The notes under the pieces were generated by a model that had not been told where the DNA came from, ran no database searches, and worked only from the letters and a program-made list of their open reading frames with translations. This document shows, in pieces, positions 1-6,800 of a stretch of 25,967 nucleotides of DNA (positions within the stretch are counted from its first letter, which is position 1; every line of letters starts with the position of its first letter). Origin of the DNA: a virus; the IMG/VR virus record IMGVR_UViG_3300025132_000255, positions 1 to 25,967 of that record. The stretch is one strand, 5' to 3'. The translations under genes and the position numbers were made by a program.

Positions 1-1
1 A

Positions 2-673
2 TCATCGGACGAGACTGTCGGATATATAGCACTTGAGGAGTCAACCAAGAGAACCGCTCTGGGCCTCATGGGACTGCACCTCAACAAACCTATTTACCTG
101 AACCCTAAGGAGGCTACAGAGGAGGAACTGAAGTCAGCGTTCGACGCTACTGTGGGTTCAGGTAATTACTTTACGTATGACCATTGGGGTTCCTTATCGG
201 AGGATAACCTGTTATCAAAAATTAGGTATTTAGTAACATCAGTTGGTTGCAAAATAATTTTCCTCGATCACATATCCATTGTGGTGTCAGGCATGGAGGG
301 TGGGGACGAACGCCGTATGATTGACAACACCATGACCAAATTGCGGAGCCTCGTGGAAGAGCTACGGTTTGGGCTAGTCCTCGTGTCTCACCTGAAGCGG
401 CCTGAGGGTAAGGGTCACGAGGAGGGGGCGAGAACCACACTAGCTCAACTGCGAGGCTCTGCTGCTATCGCTCAACTCTCTGATATTGTCATCGGATTGG
501 AGCGTGACCAGCAGGATGTCGAGAATGGTCACAGGACTACGGTCAGGGTTCTAAAGAATCGCTGGTCAGGTCAGAACGGAGTCGGTTGTTACCTTGAGTT
601 TAACAAGGACACAGGCCGGTTGATTGAAGGCGAAGCACCTGAGGAGACTGCTGATGAAGATCGGGATTTTTAA
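2..673 (+). CDS. gp4: Primase/helicase C-terminal part (T7 gp4-like), 5' truncated by window edge
   Basis: Replicative DNA helicase that unwinds duplex DNA at the phage fork using NTP hydrolysis. Only the last 223 residues are present, and the frame is open from base 2. The T7 gp4 RecA-type core is clear: GYIALEES near the left edge, a Walker B/H2 strand IIFLDHISIVVSG, the H3 strand LVLVSHLKRPEG, the DNA-binding loop/H4 segment LAQLRGSAAIAQLSD, and KNRWSG, whose Arg matches the T7 arginine finger. The tail is acidic and ends DRDF, like T7 gp4, which ends DTDF and uses that tail to hold gp5. The primase zinc and TOPRIM domains would lie upstream. The first ATG inside the window (68) is internal, not the real start. 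The end overlaps the next gene by 20 bases. Confidence 0.96.
   Translation, partial: SSDETVGYIALEESTKRTALGLMGLHLNKPIYLNPKEATEEELKSAFDATVGSGNYFTYDHWGSLSEDNLLSKIRYLVTSVGCKIIFLDHISIVVSGMEGGDERRMIDNTMTKLRSLVEELRFGLVLVSHLKRPEGKGHEEGARTTLAQLRGSAAIAQLSDIVIGLERDQQDVENGHRTTVRVLKNRWSGQNGVGCYLEFNKDTGRLIEGEAPEETADEDRDF
641..646 (+). promoter_or_regulatory. Ribosome binding site that fixes the 654 start
   Basis: GAGGAG lies 7 bases before the ATG at 654, inside the end of the helicase gene. The upstream ATG at 624 in the same frame has no such site and would give a longer overlap, so 654 is preferred. Confidence 0.6.
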
Positions 674-908
674 GGAAAAATATAAGACTGCATTGATAAC
701 CTTCCGTACTTATCAGGAAACCAAAGATGCTATAAAAGATATATCAAAACGATTGGACTGCAGTGACAGCGACACCCTTGCCTTAGCAGTCCACATAATG
801 TCTAAGCGAACCACTTCAGATTTACTCAGGCTTACTCAGTCAATGTATTTAGATCAGTTGAATGGCATGATTGAGGAAGGAGGTAACGATGAAAAGGGCA
901 ATCTTTGA
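654..908 (+). CDS. Small protein, ribbon-helix-helix-like
   Basis: 84 residues, not recognised as a named T7 gene (T7 has 4.3, 4.5 and 4.7 in this interval). The first half reads as strand (residues 12-18, TALITFR), helix (21-34), turn (CSDS), second helix (41-51, LALAVHIMSK). This is the layout of Arc/MetJ-type ribbon-helix-helix DNA-binding proteins. A third helix, rich in Leu, follows (54-72). A role in DNA binding or transcription control is inference from this pattern only. The gene overlaps the helicase end and the polymerase start by 20 bases each, so it is co-translated with the replisome genes. A small accessory replication protein is an alternative. Confidence 0.65.
   Translation: MKIGIFKEKYKTALITFRTYQETKDAIKDISKRLDCSDSDTLALAVHIMSKRTTSDLLRLTQSMYLDQLNGMIEEGGNDEKGNL
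877..884 (+). promoter_or_regulatory. Strong Shine-Dalgarno for the DNA polymerase gene
   Basis: AAGGAGGT is an almost full anti-SD match, 4 bases before the ATG at 889. It decides the polymerase start: the in-frame TTG at 871 lies upstream of it and is discarded. Confidence 0.8.
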
Positions 909-2727
909 CATAGAAACTAACGGTCTCTTGGACACCTGTGACACGCTCTGGTGTATCGTACTGATTGACGTTGAGTCAGGGGACATCCACAGGTTTGACC
1001 CTGAGGACTGCAAGGACGGGGTGAGGATGCTGCTGCAGTATGATGAAATCATAGGTCACAACATCATCGGCTTCGACATCCCTGCACTGGTCAAGCTGGG
1101 CCTCGCTGATTACGACAAACTCCCCAAGGTCACAGACACTCTCATCCTGAGTCGCCTAATGCATACCAACATCGGGGACGTAGACCGTGAGCATCTGGTA
1201 AAGAACAAGGACTACATACCCCTCAGGCTCCAAGGGTCACACGGCCTGAAGGCTTGGGGCTACAGGCTTGGGGAACACAAGGGAGAGTTCGGTGAAGAGG
1301 AGGGCTTCGATGTCTACAAGAGTGACATGCTTAACTACTGCAAGCAGGACACCATCGTCACTCACAAGCTCTACCAATCCCTGATGGATCAAGGTTGGGA
1401 CGATAAGTGTATCGAACTGGAACATGAGTTTGCTTGGTGCATTCACAGGATGGAGCATCACGGGTTCTCCTTCGACATCAACAAGGCACAAAAGTTGTAT
1501 GTTGATTTATCAGCACGAAAGCTGGAGCTAACTGAGGAACTTAAAGTCATCTTCCCTGACGATAAGATTCCCATGAAGTCTCACCTGTACCGGACACCTA
1601 ACGGACACCTATGGCCTACGAAAAAAGCAGCCAAGGAGGGAGGCTTTAAGGACAAGGAGATAACCAAAGGGCCACAGAAGTTAAAGCTGGTTCCCTTTAA
1701 CCCTGCCAGCCGTGATCACATAGGAGACAGGCTGCAGAGGTTGGGCTGGAAACCTGCTGATTTTACTGAGCAGGGTAAGCCTAAGATTGATGAGGGAATC
1801 CTCTCAAAGATCACGCTGGAGACCAACCAGCAGTCAGTTGAGCTACTTAATGAATACCTCCTGCTGGTGAAACGAATGGGGCAACTGGCAGAGGGTCAGC
1901 AGGCTTGGCTCAAGCTGGAAAAGAAGGGCCGTATGCATGGCCGAGTCAACACCAACGGTGCAGTCACAGGACGCTGTACCCATAGCAACCCTAACGTGGC
2001 CCAAGTGCCTCGTGTAGGGTCTCCATACGGGGAGGAATGTCGCTCCTTGTTCAAGGCCTCCGAAGGGATGAAACTCATAGGTTGTGATGCTGCTGGGTTA
2101 GAACTCAGGTGTCTGGCTCACTATCTCGCTCCCTATGATGACGGGGACTATACCCGTAAGCTCCTAGAGGAGGACATACACACTGTTAATCAGACAGCAG
2201 CAGGGCTTCCTTCACGGGACGCAGCCAAGCGATTCATCTACGCATTCTTATATGGTGCTGGTGATGCCAAGATCGGTGAAGTTATAGGCAAGGGCAGGGG
2301 AGCCGGTAAGAAAATTAAGGAGAAATTCCTGAGAAGTTTACCCGCTCTAGGACAATTAAAGACTTGTATAAGTAATGCACTTGAGTCAAGAAACTTCCTA
2401 AAGGGACTGGATGGGAGGCATCTCTTTATACGTAGTGAGCATTCTGCGCTAAACACACTGCTTCAATCGGCGGGGGCCGTAATAATGAAGCAGGCCACTG
2501 TCCATCTCTATAATAGCTTGACCAGTAAGGGGCTGGTTCATGGGAAAGATTGGGGGATAGTAGCACATGTGCATGATGAGTACCAATGTGAAGCCACGCC
2601 TGAATGGAGTGGACTTGTGGCTTCTGAGGCAGTTAGCGCAATCAAACAATCAGGGGTCACCCTTGGATTTAGGTGTCCACTGGATGGAGAATCTAAAGTG
2701 GGATTTAACTGGGCTGAAACGCACTGA
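889..2727 (+). CDS. gp5: DNA polymerase, family A with 3'-5' exonuclease (T7 gp5-like)
   Basis: Replicative polymerase of the phage, 612 aa (T7 gp5 is 704). Exonuclease motifs are intact: FDIET (D7, E9), GFD (D63) and YCKQD (D154), so proofreading should be active. Polymerase motif A is GCDAAGLELRCLAHYL (D400). Motif B is RDAAKRFIYAFLYGAG (R443, K447, Y451). Motif C is HVHDEYQ (D563, E564). Y451 is the position of T7 Y526 / E. coli F762. The protein ends NWAETH, keeping the terminal His of T7 (NWAICH). The thumb insertion that binds thioredoxin in T7 is only about 50 residues here (roughly 219-270), against about 76-90 in T7, and remains Lys-rich. The start at 889 is chosen for its strong Shine-Dalgarno. 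Together with gp4 it forms the replisome. Confidence 0.97.
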   Translation: MKRAIFDIETNGLLDTCDTLWCIVLIDVESGDIHRFDPEDCKDGVRMLLQYDEIIGHNIIGFDIPALVKLGLADYDKLPKVTDTLILSRLMHTNIGDVDREHLVKNKDYIPLRLQGSHGLKAWGYRLGEHKGEFGEEEGFDVYKSDMLNYCKQDTIVTHKLYQSLMDQGWDDKCIELEHEFAWCIHRMEHHGFSFDINKAQKLYVDLSARKLELTEELKVIFPDDKIPMKSHLYRTPNGHLWPTKKAAKEGGFKDKEITKGPQKLKLVPFNPASRDHIGDRLQRLGWKPADFTEQGKPKIDEGILSKITLETNQQSVELLNEYLLLVKRMGQLAEGQQAWLKLEKKGRMHGRVNTNGAVTGRCTHSNPNVAQVPRVGSPYGEECRSLFKASEGMKLIGCDAAGLELRCLAHYLAPYDDGDYTRKLLEEDIHTVNQTAAGLPSRDAAKRFIYAFLYGAGDAKIGEVIGKGRGAGKKIKEKFLRSLPALGQLKTCISNALESRNFLKGLDGRHLFIRSEHSALNTLLQSAGAVIMKQATVHLYNSLTSKGLVHGKDWGIVAHVHDEYQCEATPEWSGLVASEAVSAIKQSGVTLGFRCPLDGESKVGFNWAETH

Positions 2728-3106
2728 CGAATTAGCCGTGGGAGAAACTGCCGAAGCCATAATAGCCGCCAAGTTAATGGCCAAAGGCTTCATCGTTTCT
2801 GATCCTAGAAACACCACAGGCTATGACCTGCTGTCCGATTACAAGGATGTCATCAACAGAGTGCAGGTTAAATCTTCAGCTTCTCCACAACATCTGCGAG
2901 GGAAGGAAACCTATTACAGATTCAGGACAAGGAACGCCCTAGGGAACTACACTGTGCTGATTATATATGTGTTCCCTGAGGATGCTGCTTATATAATCCC
3001 TTGGTATGTTGTTAAAGAAAAGCACATGATCAACATACCCGTGAGTGGCCCCTCCAAGTATGATGAGTACAAAGAGAACTACAAAATACTACAGACGGCC
3101 AACTAA
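2684..3106 (+). CDS. PD-(D/E)XK nuclease-like protein
   Basis: 140 residues. The core resembles the small PD-(D/E)XK family linked to group I intron endonucleases and Holliday-junction-type nucleases: a helix with GETAEAIIAAKLMAKGF (E21), then GYDLL (D48), then a strand ending in VQVK (Q61, K63), followed by more strands. Spacing E...D-x12-QxK fits a catalytic site that would cut DNA with Mg2+. T7 keeps its own PD-(D/E)XK enzyme, endonuclease I (gp3), left of gp4; here a nuclease of that fold sits right of the polymerase, so it may do gp3's job of host DNA breakdown and branch resolution (inference). The ATG at 2684 is preferred over the frame's earlier ATG at 2567, which would give a 160-base overlap with the polymerase. 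An AGGTG lies 8 bases upstream of 2684. Confidence 0.75.
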   Translation: MENLKWDLTGLKRTDELAVGETAEAIIAAKLMAKGFIVSDPRNTTGYDLLSDYKDVINRVQVKSSASPQHLRGKETYYRFRTRNALGNYTVLIIYVFPEDAAYIIPWYVVKEKHMINIPVSGPSKYDEYKENYKILQTAN

Positions 3107-3392
3107 GGTTCTCATCCTCAACCAGACCTTTAAAGTCGAATGGGTAGCCTCTAGTGATTCACACGGCACAGCAGACCTAGACAAATGTGTCATTCAAATC
3201 GCTAAAGGCTACCCCAAAGAAACTACAGCAGACACTTTCCTTCACGAGTTAATCCACTGCATCAACCATGTGATGGATATAACTGACAGTACAACAGAAG
3301 AACAAGCAACAACACGATTAGCCACTGGACTCACTACGGTTTGGAAACACAATCCCAAGGTGTTTGAGTGGCTGGCTCGTCAACTCACATGA
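3060..3392 (+). CDS. Small HExxH metallopeptidase-like protein
   Basis: About 110 residues. It contains HELIH (residues 62-66), the zinc-binding and catalytic signature of gluzincin-type metallopeptidases, preceded by TADTFL and followed by a Glu pair (80-81, TTEEQATTRLATGL) that could give the third ligand. The layout (DLDKCVIQIAKG strand, then HExxH helix, then a Leu-rich helix ending NPKVFEWLARQL) resembles a small phage family with an ImmA/SprT-like fold. Substrate unknown; host-protein cleavage is a guess. The start is uncertain: ATG at 3060 or 3063, or GTG at 3045, none with a good Shine-Dalgarno. The gene overlaps the nuclease gene by 47 bases and shares ATGA with the exonuclease. Confidence 0.72.
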   Translation: MMSTKRTTKYYRRPTKVLILNQTFKVEWVASSDSHGTADLDKCVIQIAKGYPKETTADTFLHELIHCINHVMDITDSTTEEQATTRLATGLTTVWKHNPKVFEWLARQLT

Positions 3393-4132
3393 ATACAACC
3401 ATACTATTAGACGGAGACATCGTAGCCTATAAACACGCTGCAGGTGCTGAAGTGGCAACCGATTGGGGTGATGACATCTGGAGTCTCTGGACTGATGTAC
3501 GGCAGGCAGTGCAGCAGATGGATGCAGACATCAAGTTCATTGCTAAAAACCTGAAGGCGACCAAGGTTGTCATAGCCCTAACAGGTAAGGACAACTTCAG
3601 GAGAGACATTGATCCCACTTACAAACATAGCAGGAAGACTTCCAGAAAACCTATGGGCCTTGTCCCCTTACGGGAACACCTGCTGAAGGAATGGGCTGCA
3701 GAAATAGTAGAACCTTTGGAAGCAGATGACCTGTTGGGAGTGTGGGCTACTGATCCCAACTACTGCAAAGGCTCCCGTAAGATTATTGTCAGCACAGACA
3801 AAGACATGAGGACTATTCCATGTGAACTGTGGAACCCCAACAAGGCTGAAGAGGGTATCAAAAAGATTACCGAGGAAGCTGCAGACAGATTTCACCTATA
3901 CCAGACCCTCATAGGAGACTCCACTGACGGATACATGGGGTGTCCTACCATCGGCCCTACCAGAGCTAACCGAATCTTAAACGAAGGAGCTACATGGGAT
4001 GCTGTTGTAGAGGCATACGAACTACAGGGCCAATCCTCCGTGGACGCCCTAGTGCAGGCTAGGTTGGCTAGAATTTTACGGGCAGAAAACTACGATCCCG
4101 TAACCAAAAAGATTAAATACTGGAAACCATGA
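3389..4132 (+). CDS. gp6: 5'-3' exonuclease (T7 gp6-like, FEN family)
   Basis: 247 residues (T7 gp6 is 300). Double-strand DNA 5'-3' exonuclease and flap nuclease, used to remove RNA primers and degrade host DNA. Metal-ligand acids of the FEN/5'-nuclease family can be placed: LLDGD (D8, D10), EADDLLG (E111, D113, D114), STDKDM (D137, D139) and GDSTDGYMG (D177, D180). The last is followed by a helix-hairpin-helix-like CPTIGPTRANRIL that would grip the duplex. PTYKHSRKTSRK (76-87) matches the positively charged arch. The start at 3389 is chosen because the ATG shares bases with the stop of the preceding gene (ATGA). Its own stop likewise overlaps the next ATG. Confidence 0.93.
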   Translation: MNTTILLDGDIVAYKHAAGAEVATDWGDDIWSLWTDVRQAVQQMDADIKFIAKNLKATKVVIALTGKDNFRRDIDPTYKHSRKTSRKPMGLVPLREHLLKEWAAEIVEPLEADDLLGVWATDPNYCKGSRKIIVSTDKDMRTIPCELWNPNKAEEGIKKITEEAADRFHLYQTLIGDSTDGYMGCPTIGPTRANRILNEGATWDAVVEAYELQGQSSVDALVQARLARILRAENYDPVTKKIKYWKP

Positions 4133-4680
4133 AGATCATAGGACTATCGGGGAAGAAACGCTCAGGGAAAGATACTGTCTACCAAGTAGCAGGGGACTAC
4201 CTAAAGAAAAACAAGGCCAAGGCAGGGCGTGTTGCTTTTGCTGATCCTCTTAAACATGAAATATCAGAGATCACAGGATTCAATCTGGAGTTCATAGAGA
4301 AAAACAAAGAGGGACTTAGGCCCCTGCTTCAGACATGGGGTGCTGACTTCAGGCGTAAATACTGTGGTGCAGAATACTGGATCGACAAAATGAGGCCTAT
4401 AGTTGAGCAGTCCTCAAGCCACTACGATGTACTGTTCATTACTGATTGCCGTTTCACAAACGAAGCTAGGTACATCAAAGAGATCGGAGGAACTCTCGTC
4501 AAGGTTGAGCGTAGAGATTCAGGATACCCCGACTCATTCGACAACCACTCCTCAGAGAATGACCTCAATGATTATGGAGACTACGACTACATTCTTAACA
4601 ACGACAAGACCAAAGAGGAACTCACGCAATCAGTCAGCCAAATGCTAGAAACTTTAAATATTTTCAAAAATGCCGCTTGA
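4129..4680 (+). CDS. Deoxynucleoside monophosphate kinase
   Basis: 183 residues. Phosphorylates dNMPs to dNDPs, so nucleotides released from host DNA can be reused. A P-loop GKKRSGKDT (residues 8-16) opens the protein. VAFADPLKHEI follows, as in phage dNMP kinases of the T4 gp1 type, then ADFRRKY, the FITDCRFTNEA segment (Walker B-like, with the LID region after it), and NDYDYILNND near the end. These are typical of the family, though it is shorter than T4 gp1 (241 aa). The ATG overlaps the exonuclease stop (ATGA), so the nucleotide producer and the recycler are translated together. T7 lacks this enzyme in gene 6 context. Confidence 0.88.
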   Translation: MKIIGLSGKKRSGKDTVYQVAGDYLKKNKAKAGRVAFADPLKHEISEITGFNLEFIEKNKEGLRPLLQTWGADFRRKYCGAEYWIDKMRPIVEQSSSHYDVLFITDCRFTNEARYIKEIGGTLVKVERRDSGYPDSFDNHSSENDLNDYGDYDYILNNDKTKEELTQSVSQMLETLNIFKNAA

Positions 4681-4885
4681 CCTTCCTATTAATTTTGCTA
4701 ATGAGAAGTTGCCTCCAGTATCAGAGGAGCTTATCCTGTGGTTGAAAGGGGTGTATCCAGACCGGATGCCTGATGACGAAGAGATGGGGATCATTCGTTA
4801 TAAACAAGGGCAACAGTCTGTTGTAAGAACGCTTACAAGTATATACGAGGAGTTAAGGGATGTGTCTGTCAGCACCAAAACCTAA
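4670..4885 (+). CDS. Small hypothetical protein
   Basis: 71 residues, not recognised by name. It reads LPINFANEKLPPVSEELILWLKGVYPDRMP, then an acidic turn (DDEE), then a helix GIIRYKQGQQSVVRTLTSIYEELRD. A similar layout (helix, 'hPDRxP', then a helix with GQ..VV..L) is common in short phage proteins next to the portal gene. No catalytic motif, signal peptide or TM segment. It overlaps the kinase gene by 11 bases and the next gene by 26. Possibly a head-tail or assembly accessory protein; this rests on position only. Confidence 0.7.
   Translation: MPLDLPINFANEKLPPVSEELILWLKGVYPDRMPDDEEMGIIRYKQGQQSVVRTLTSIYEELRDVSVSTKT
4847..4852 (+). promoter_or_regulatory. Ribosome binding site for the 4860 gene
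   Basis: GAGGAG sits 7 bases before the ATG at 4860, inside the end of the preceding gene. It is among the strongest sites in the window and supports this small gene as real. Confidence 0.6.
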
Positions 4886-5087
4886 AATAGTTAAGGCCCC
4901 CGCGCCTATGCCGCTTCCTCCTGCACCTAACAAGGCAGGGGAATCCACCAAGAAACCACAGTCTATGGTAGGCAAAGGCAAGGACAAGCGGAGGCGAGGA
5001 ACAGCTAGGCAATCCCTAGTAGTACAACAGGATTCAAGACCCACAGGGGTCAACACCAACAAGGGCGGCGTAGGAGTATACAGCTAA
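4860..5087 (+). CDS. Small Pro/Lys-rich virion protein candidate (T7 gp6.7/gp7.3-like)
   Basis: 75 residues. It begins MCLSAPKPKIVKAPAPMPLPP, close in style to T7 gp6.7 (as I recall it, MCFSPKIKTPK...), a small protein packaged in the virion and ejected into the cell. The C-terminal half (GKGKDKRRRGTARQSL...GGVGVY) resembles the basic, Gly-rich end of T7 gp6.7 and gp7.3, both encoded just before the portal gene, as here. No globular domain is predicted; it looks disordered and basic. It has a strong Shine-Dalgarno, and its TAA overlaps the portal ATG (TAATG). Function as an ejected or head-tail protein is inference from sequence style and position. Confidence 0.7.
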   Translation: MCLSAPKPKIVKAPAPMPLPPAPNKAGESTKKPQSMVGKGKDKRRRGTARQSLVVQQDSRPTGVNTNKGGVGVYS

Positions 5088-6673
5088 TGCACACAGGCTC
5101 CCTTAAAAGCTACTACCAAAGCTGCGAAGCTGACAGGGATTCCTACCTACAAAGGGCTAGGGATGCAGCTAAACTGACGATTCCTTACCTAGTCCCGCCT
5201 GATAGCAACGGGCCAGCCACAGTTTACCCCCAACCGTTCCAATCCATAGGAGCCAGAGGCGTAAACAACCTAGCATCCAAGTTACTGCTGGCTCTTTTAC
5301 CCCCAAATTCTCCATTTTTTAGGCTAATCATAGACAAATACGAGCTTGAGAGTGCCAGCCAAGGTCAGACTGATGCCAATCTTAAAACTGAATTAGAAAA
5401 AGCATTAGCAGAAGTAGAACGAGCAGTACAATCCGAGGTGGAAACCAGTGCTGTTCGTGTCGGAGTCTTTGAAGCCCTCAAACAACTGATTGTCTCAGGA
5501 AATGTACTGTTGTACGTCCCTGACAAAGGAGGCTTACGTGTATTTAACTTGGATCGCTACGTCACTCACCGTGATCCAATGGGCAACGTCCAAGACATCA
5601 TCGTCAAGGAATCCCTCTCCGTGGACACCATCCCTGAATCTGTAAAGGAACAGTTACAGGAGATAGACTTCTCTAGTCCAGCAGCAGGGAACAAGAAGAC
5701 CGTTGATGTCTACACAGGAATTTACCGGCAAGGTAAGAAGTGGGTGGTACGACAGGAGATAGCTGACATAAATATACCTGAGGCAGAGGGGGAGTATCCA
5801 CTGGATAAAAACCCGTGGATACCCCTCAGGTATAGTCGCATAGAGAATGAAGACTACGGAAGGGGCTTCATTGAGGAGTACATGGGAGACCTGCAGTCTT
5901 TGGAAGGACTCACCCAAGCTATCGTCGAAGCCAGTGCTGCTTCTGCAAAAGTTTTATTCTTAGTAAATCCAAATGGAACCACTCGTCCACGTATTTTGGC
6001 TAATAGTCCTAACGGTGCTATTGTGCAGGGGAACTCTCAAGATGTCACGGTCTTGCAGGTGGAGAAATTTGCCGACCTCAGGGTGGCTCAAGAAACTATA
6101 ACCCAAATTAAGGAACGACTTGGGTTTGCCTTCTTGATGAACACAGCCATCCAAAGGCAAGGCGAACGAGTTACGGCTGAAGAGATTCGGTTTATGGCTC
6201 AGGAACTTGAGGATGTGTTAGGGGGTGTCTACTCCATCCTCTCTCAAGAATTCCAGATGCCACTCGTAAATAGGCTGATGGACAGAATGGCCAAGGCGGG
6301 GCGTTTACCTAAGTTACCCAAGAAAATCGTTAAAACAACCATTGTAACAGGGCTTGAGGCATTAGGTAGGGGCCACGACCTTAACAAACTGGACTCTTTT
6401 ATAGCAGGAGCAAGTCAACTACTGGGAGACCAGTTTGCTACCTACGTAAACATGGGGGATTACCTCAAGAGACGGGCCACTTCACTCGGCATTGACGTTG
6501 AAGGTCTCATCCGCTCCGAAGAAGAGATTCAACAAGAGCAGCAGATGGCTCAACAACAACAGATGATGTCACAGATAGCACCTAATGTTGCTAATGCTGC
6601 TGGGAAAATAGCTCAGGACGATCCTGAAAGATTTCAAGAGATGGCTCAAGCAGCCTCTGAACAGATGCAGTAA
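5087..6673 (+). CDS. gp8: Portal / head-tail connector (T7 gp8-like)
   Basis: 528 residues (T7 gp8 is 536). Forms the dodecameric ring at one capsid vertex through which DNA is packaged and ejected, and to which the tail tube binds. Clear T7 gp8 signatures run through the protein: GARGVNNLASKLLLALLPP near residue 50, YMGDLQSLEGLTQAIVEAS, VTVLQVEKFADLRVAQ, ERLGFAFLMNTAIQRQGERV, TAEEIRFMAQELEDVLGGVY, SILSQEFQMPLVNRL, and TGLEALGRGHDLNKLD. The C-terminus is Gln/Ala-rich and probably helical. The start overlaps the preceding stop (TAATG), with GGAG 10 bases upstream. Confidence 0.97.
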   Translation: MHTGSLKSYYQSCEADRDSYLQRARDAAKLTIPYLVPPDSNGPATVYPQPFQSIGARGVNNLASKLLLALLPPNSPFFRLIIDKYELESASQGQTDANLKTELEKALAEVERAVQSEVETSAVRVGVFEALKQLIVSGNVLLYVPDKGGLRVFNLDRYVTHRDPMGNVQDIIVKESLSVDTIPESVKEQLQEIDFSSPAAGNKKTVDVYTGIYRQGKKWVVRQEIADINIPEAEGEYPLDKNPWIPLRYSRIENEDYGRGFIEEYMGDLQSLEGLTQAIVEASAASAKVLFLVNPNGTTRPRILANSPNGAIVQGNSQDVTVLQVEKFADLRVAQETITQIKERLGFAFLMNTAIQRQGERVTAEEIRFMAQELEDVLGGVYSILSQEFQMPLVNRLMDRMAKAGRLPKLPKKIVKTTIVTGLEALGRGHDLNKLDSFIAGASQLLGDQFATYVNMGDYLKRRATSLGIDVEGLIRSEEEIQQEQQMAQQQQMMSQIAPNVANAAGKIAQDDPERFQEMAQAASEQMQ

Positions 6674-6677
6674 TCTT

Positions 6678-6800
6678 ATGTGTAAAAACAAAGACTGCTT
6701 TGATGACACGTGCAAAGGAGGATGTGTTCAAAAGAGAAAGAAGAGAGAAATCAACAAAGAAGATTGGCCTTGGTATAGGCAAGTCAAAACAGATAAGTGA
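6678..6800 (+). CDS. 40-aa Cys-rich micro-protein between portal and scaffold
   Basis: A short open frame that starts 4 bases after the portal stop and whose TGA overlaps the scaffold ATG (TGATG). The protein has four Cys in the first 16 residues (C2, C7, C12, C16; C-x4-C-x4-C-x3-C), then a strongly basic run (QKRKKRE) and an aromatic patch (WPWY). The Cys set could bind zinc, and the basic run could bind nucleic acid; both are guesses. Exact tiling between two certain genes, with no gap, argues that it is translated. No Shine-Dalgarno is evident, so translation by re-initiation after the portal is likely. I do not recognise a family. Confidence 0.6.
   Translation: MCKNKDCFDDTCKGGCVQKRKKREINKEDWPWYRQVKTDK

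Noticed and set aside
871-888. TTG at 871 as start of DNA polymerase
   Set aside because: The strong Shine-Dalgarno lies between 871 and the ATG at 889, and family alignments start at the MKRAIFDIE-type sequence.
2567-2683. ATG at 2567 as start of the nuclease-like gene
   Set aside because: It would overlap conserved polymerase motif C and about 160 bases of that gene; the nuclease-like core starts after 2684.
4403-4648. 81-codon plus-strand frame inside the dNMP kinase gene
   Set aside because: Ser/Thr-rich shadow of a certain gene, with no start signal.
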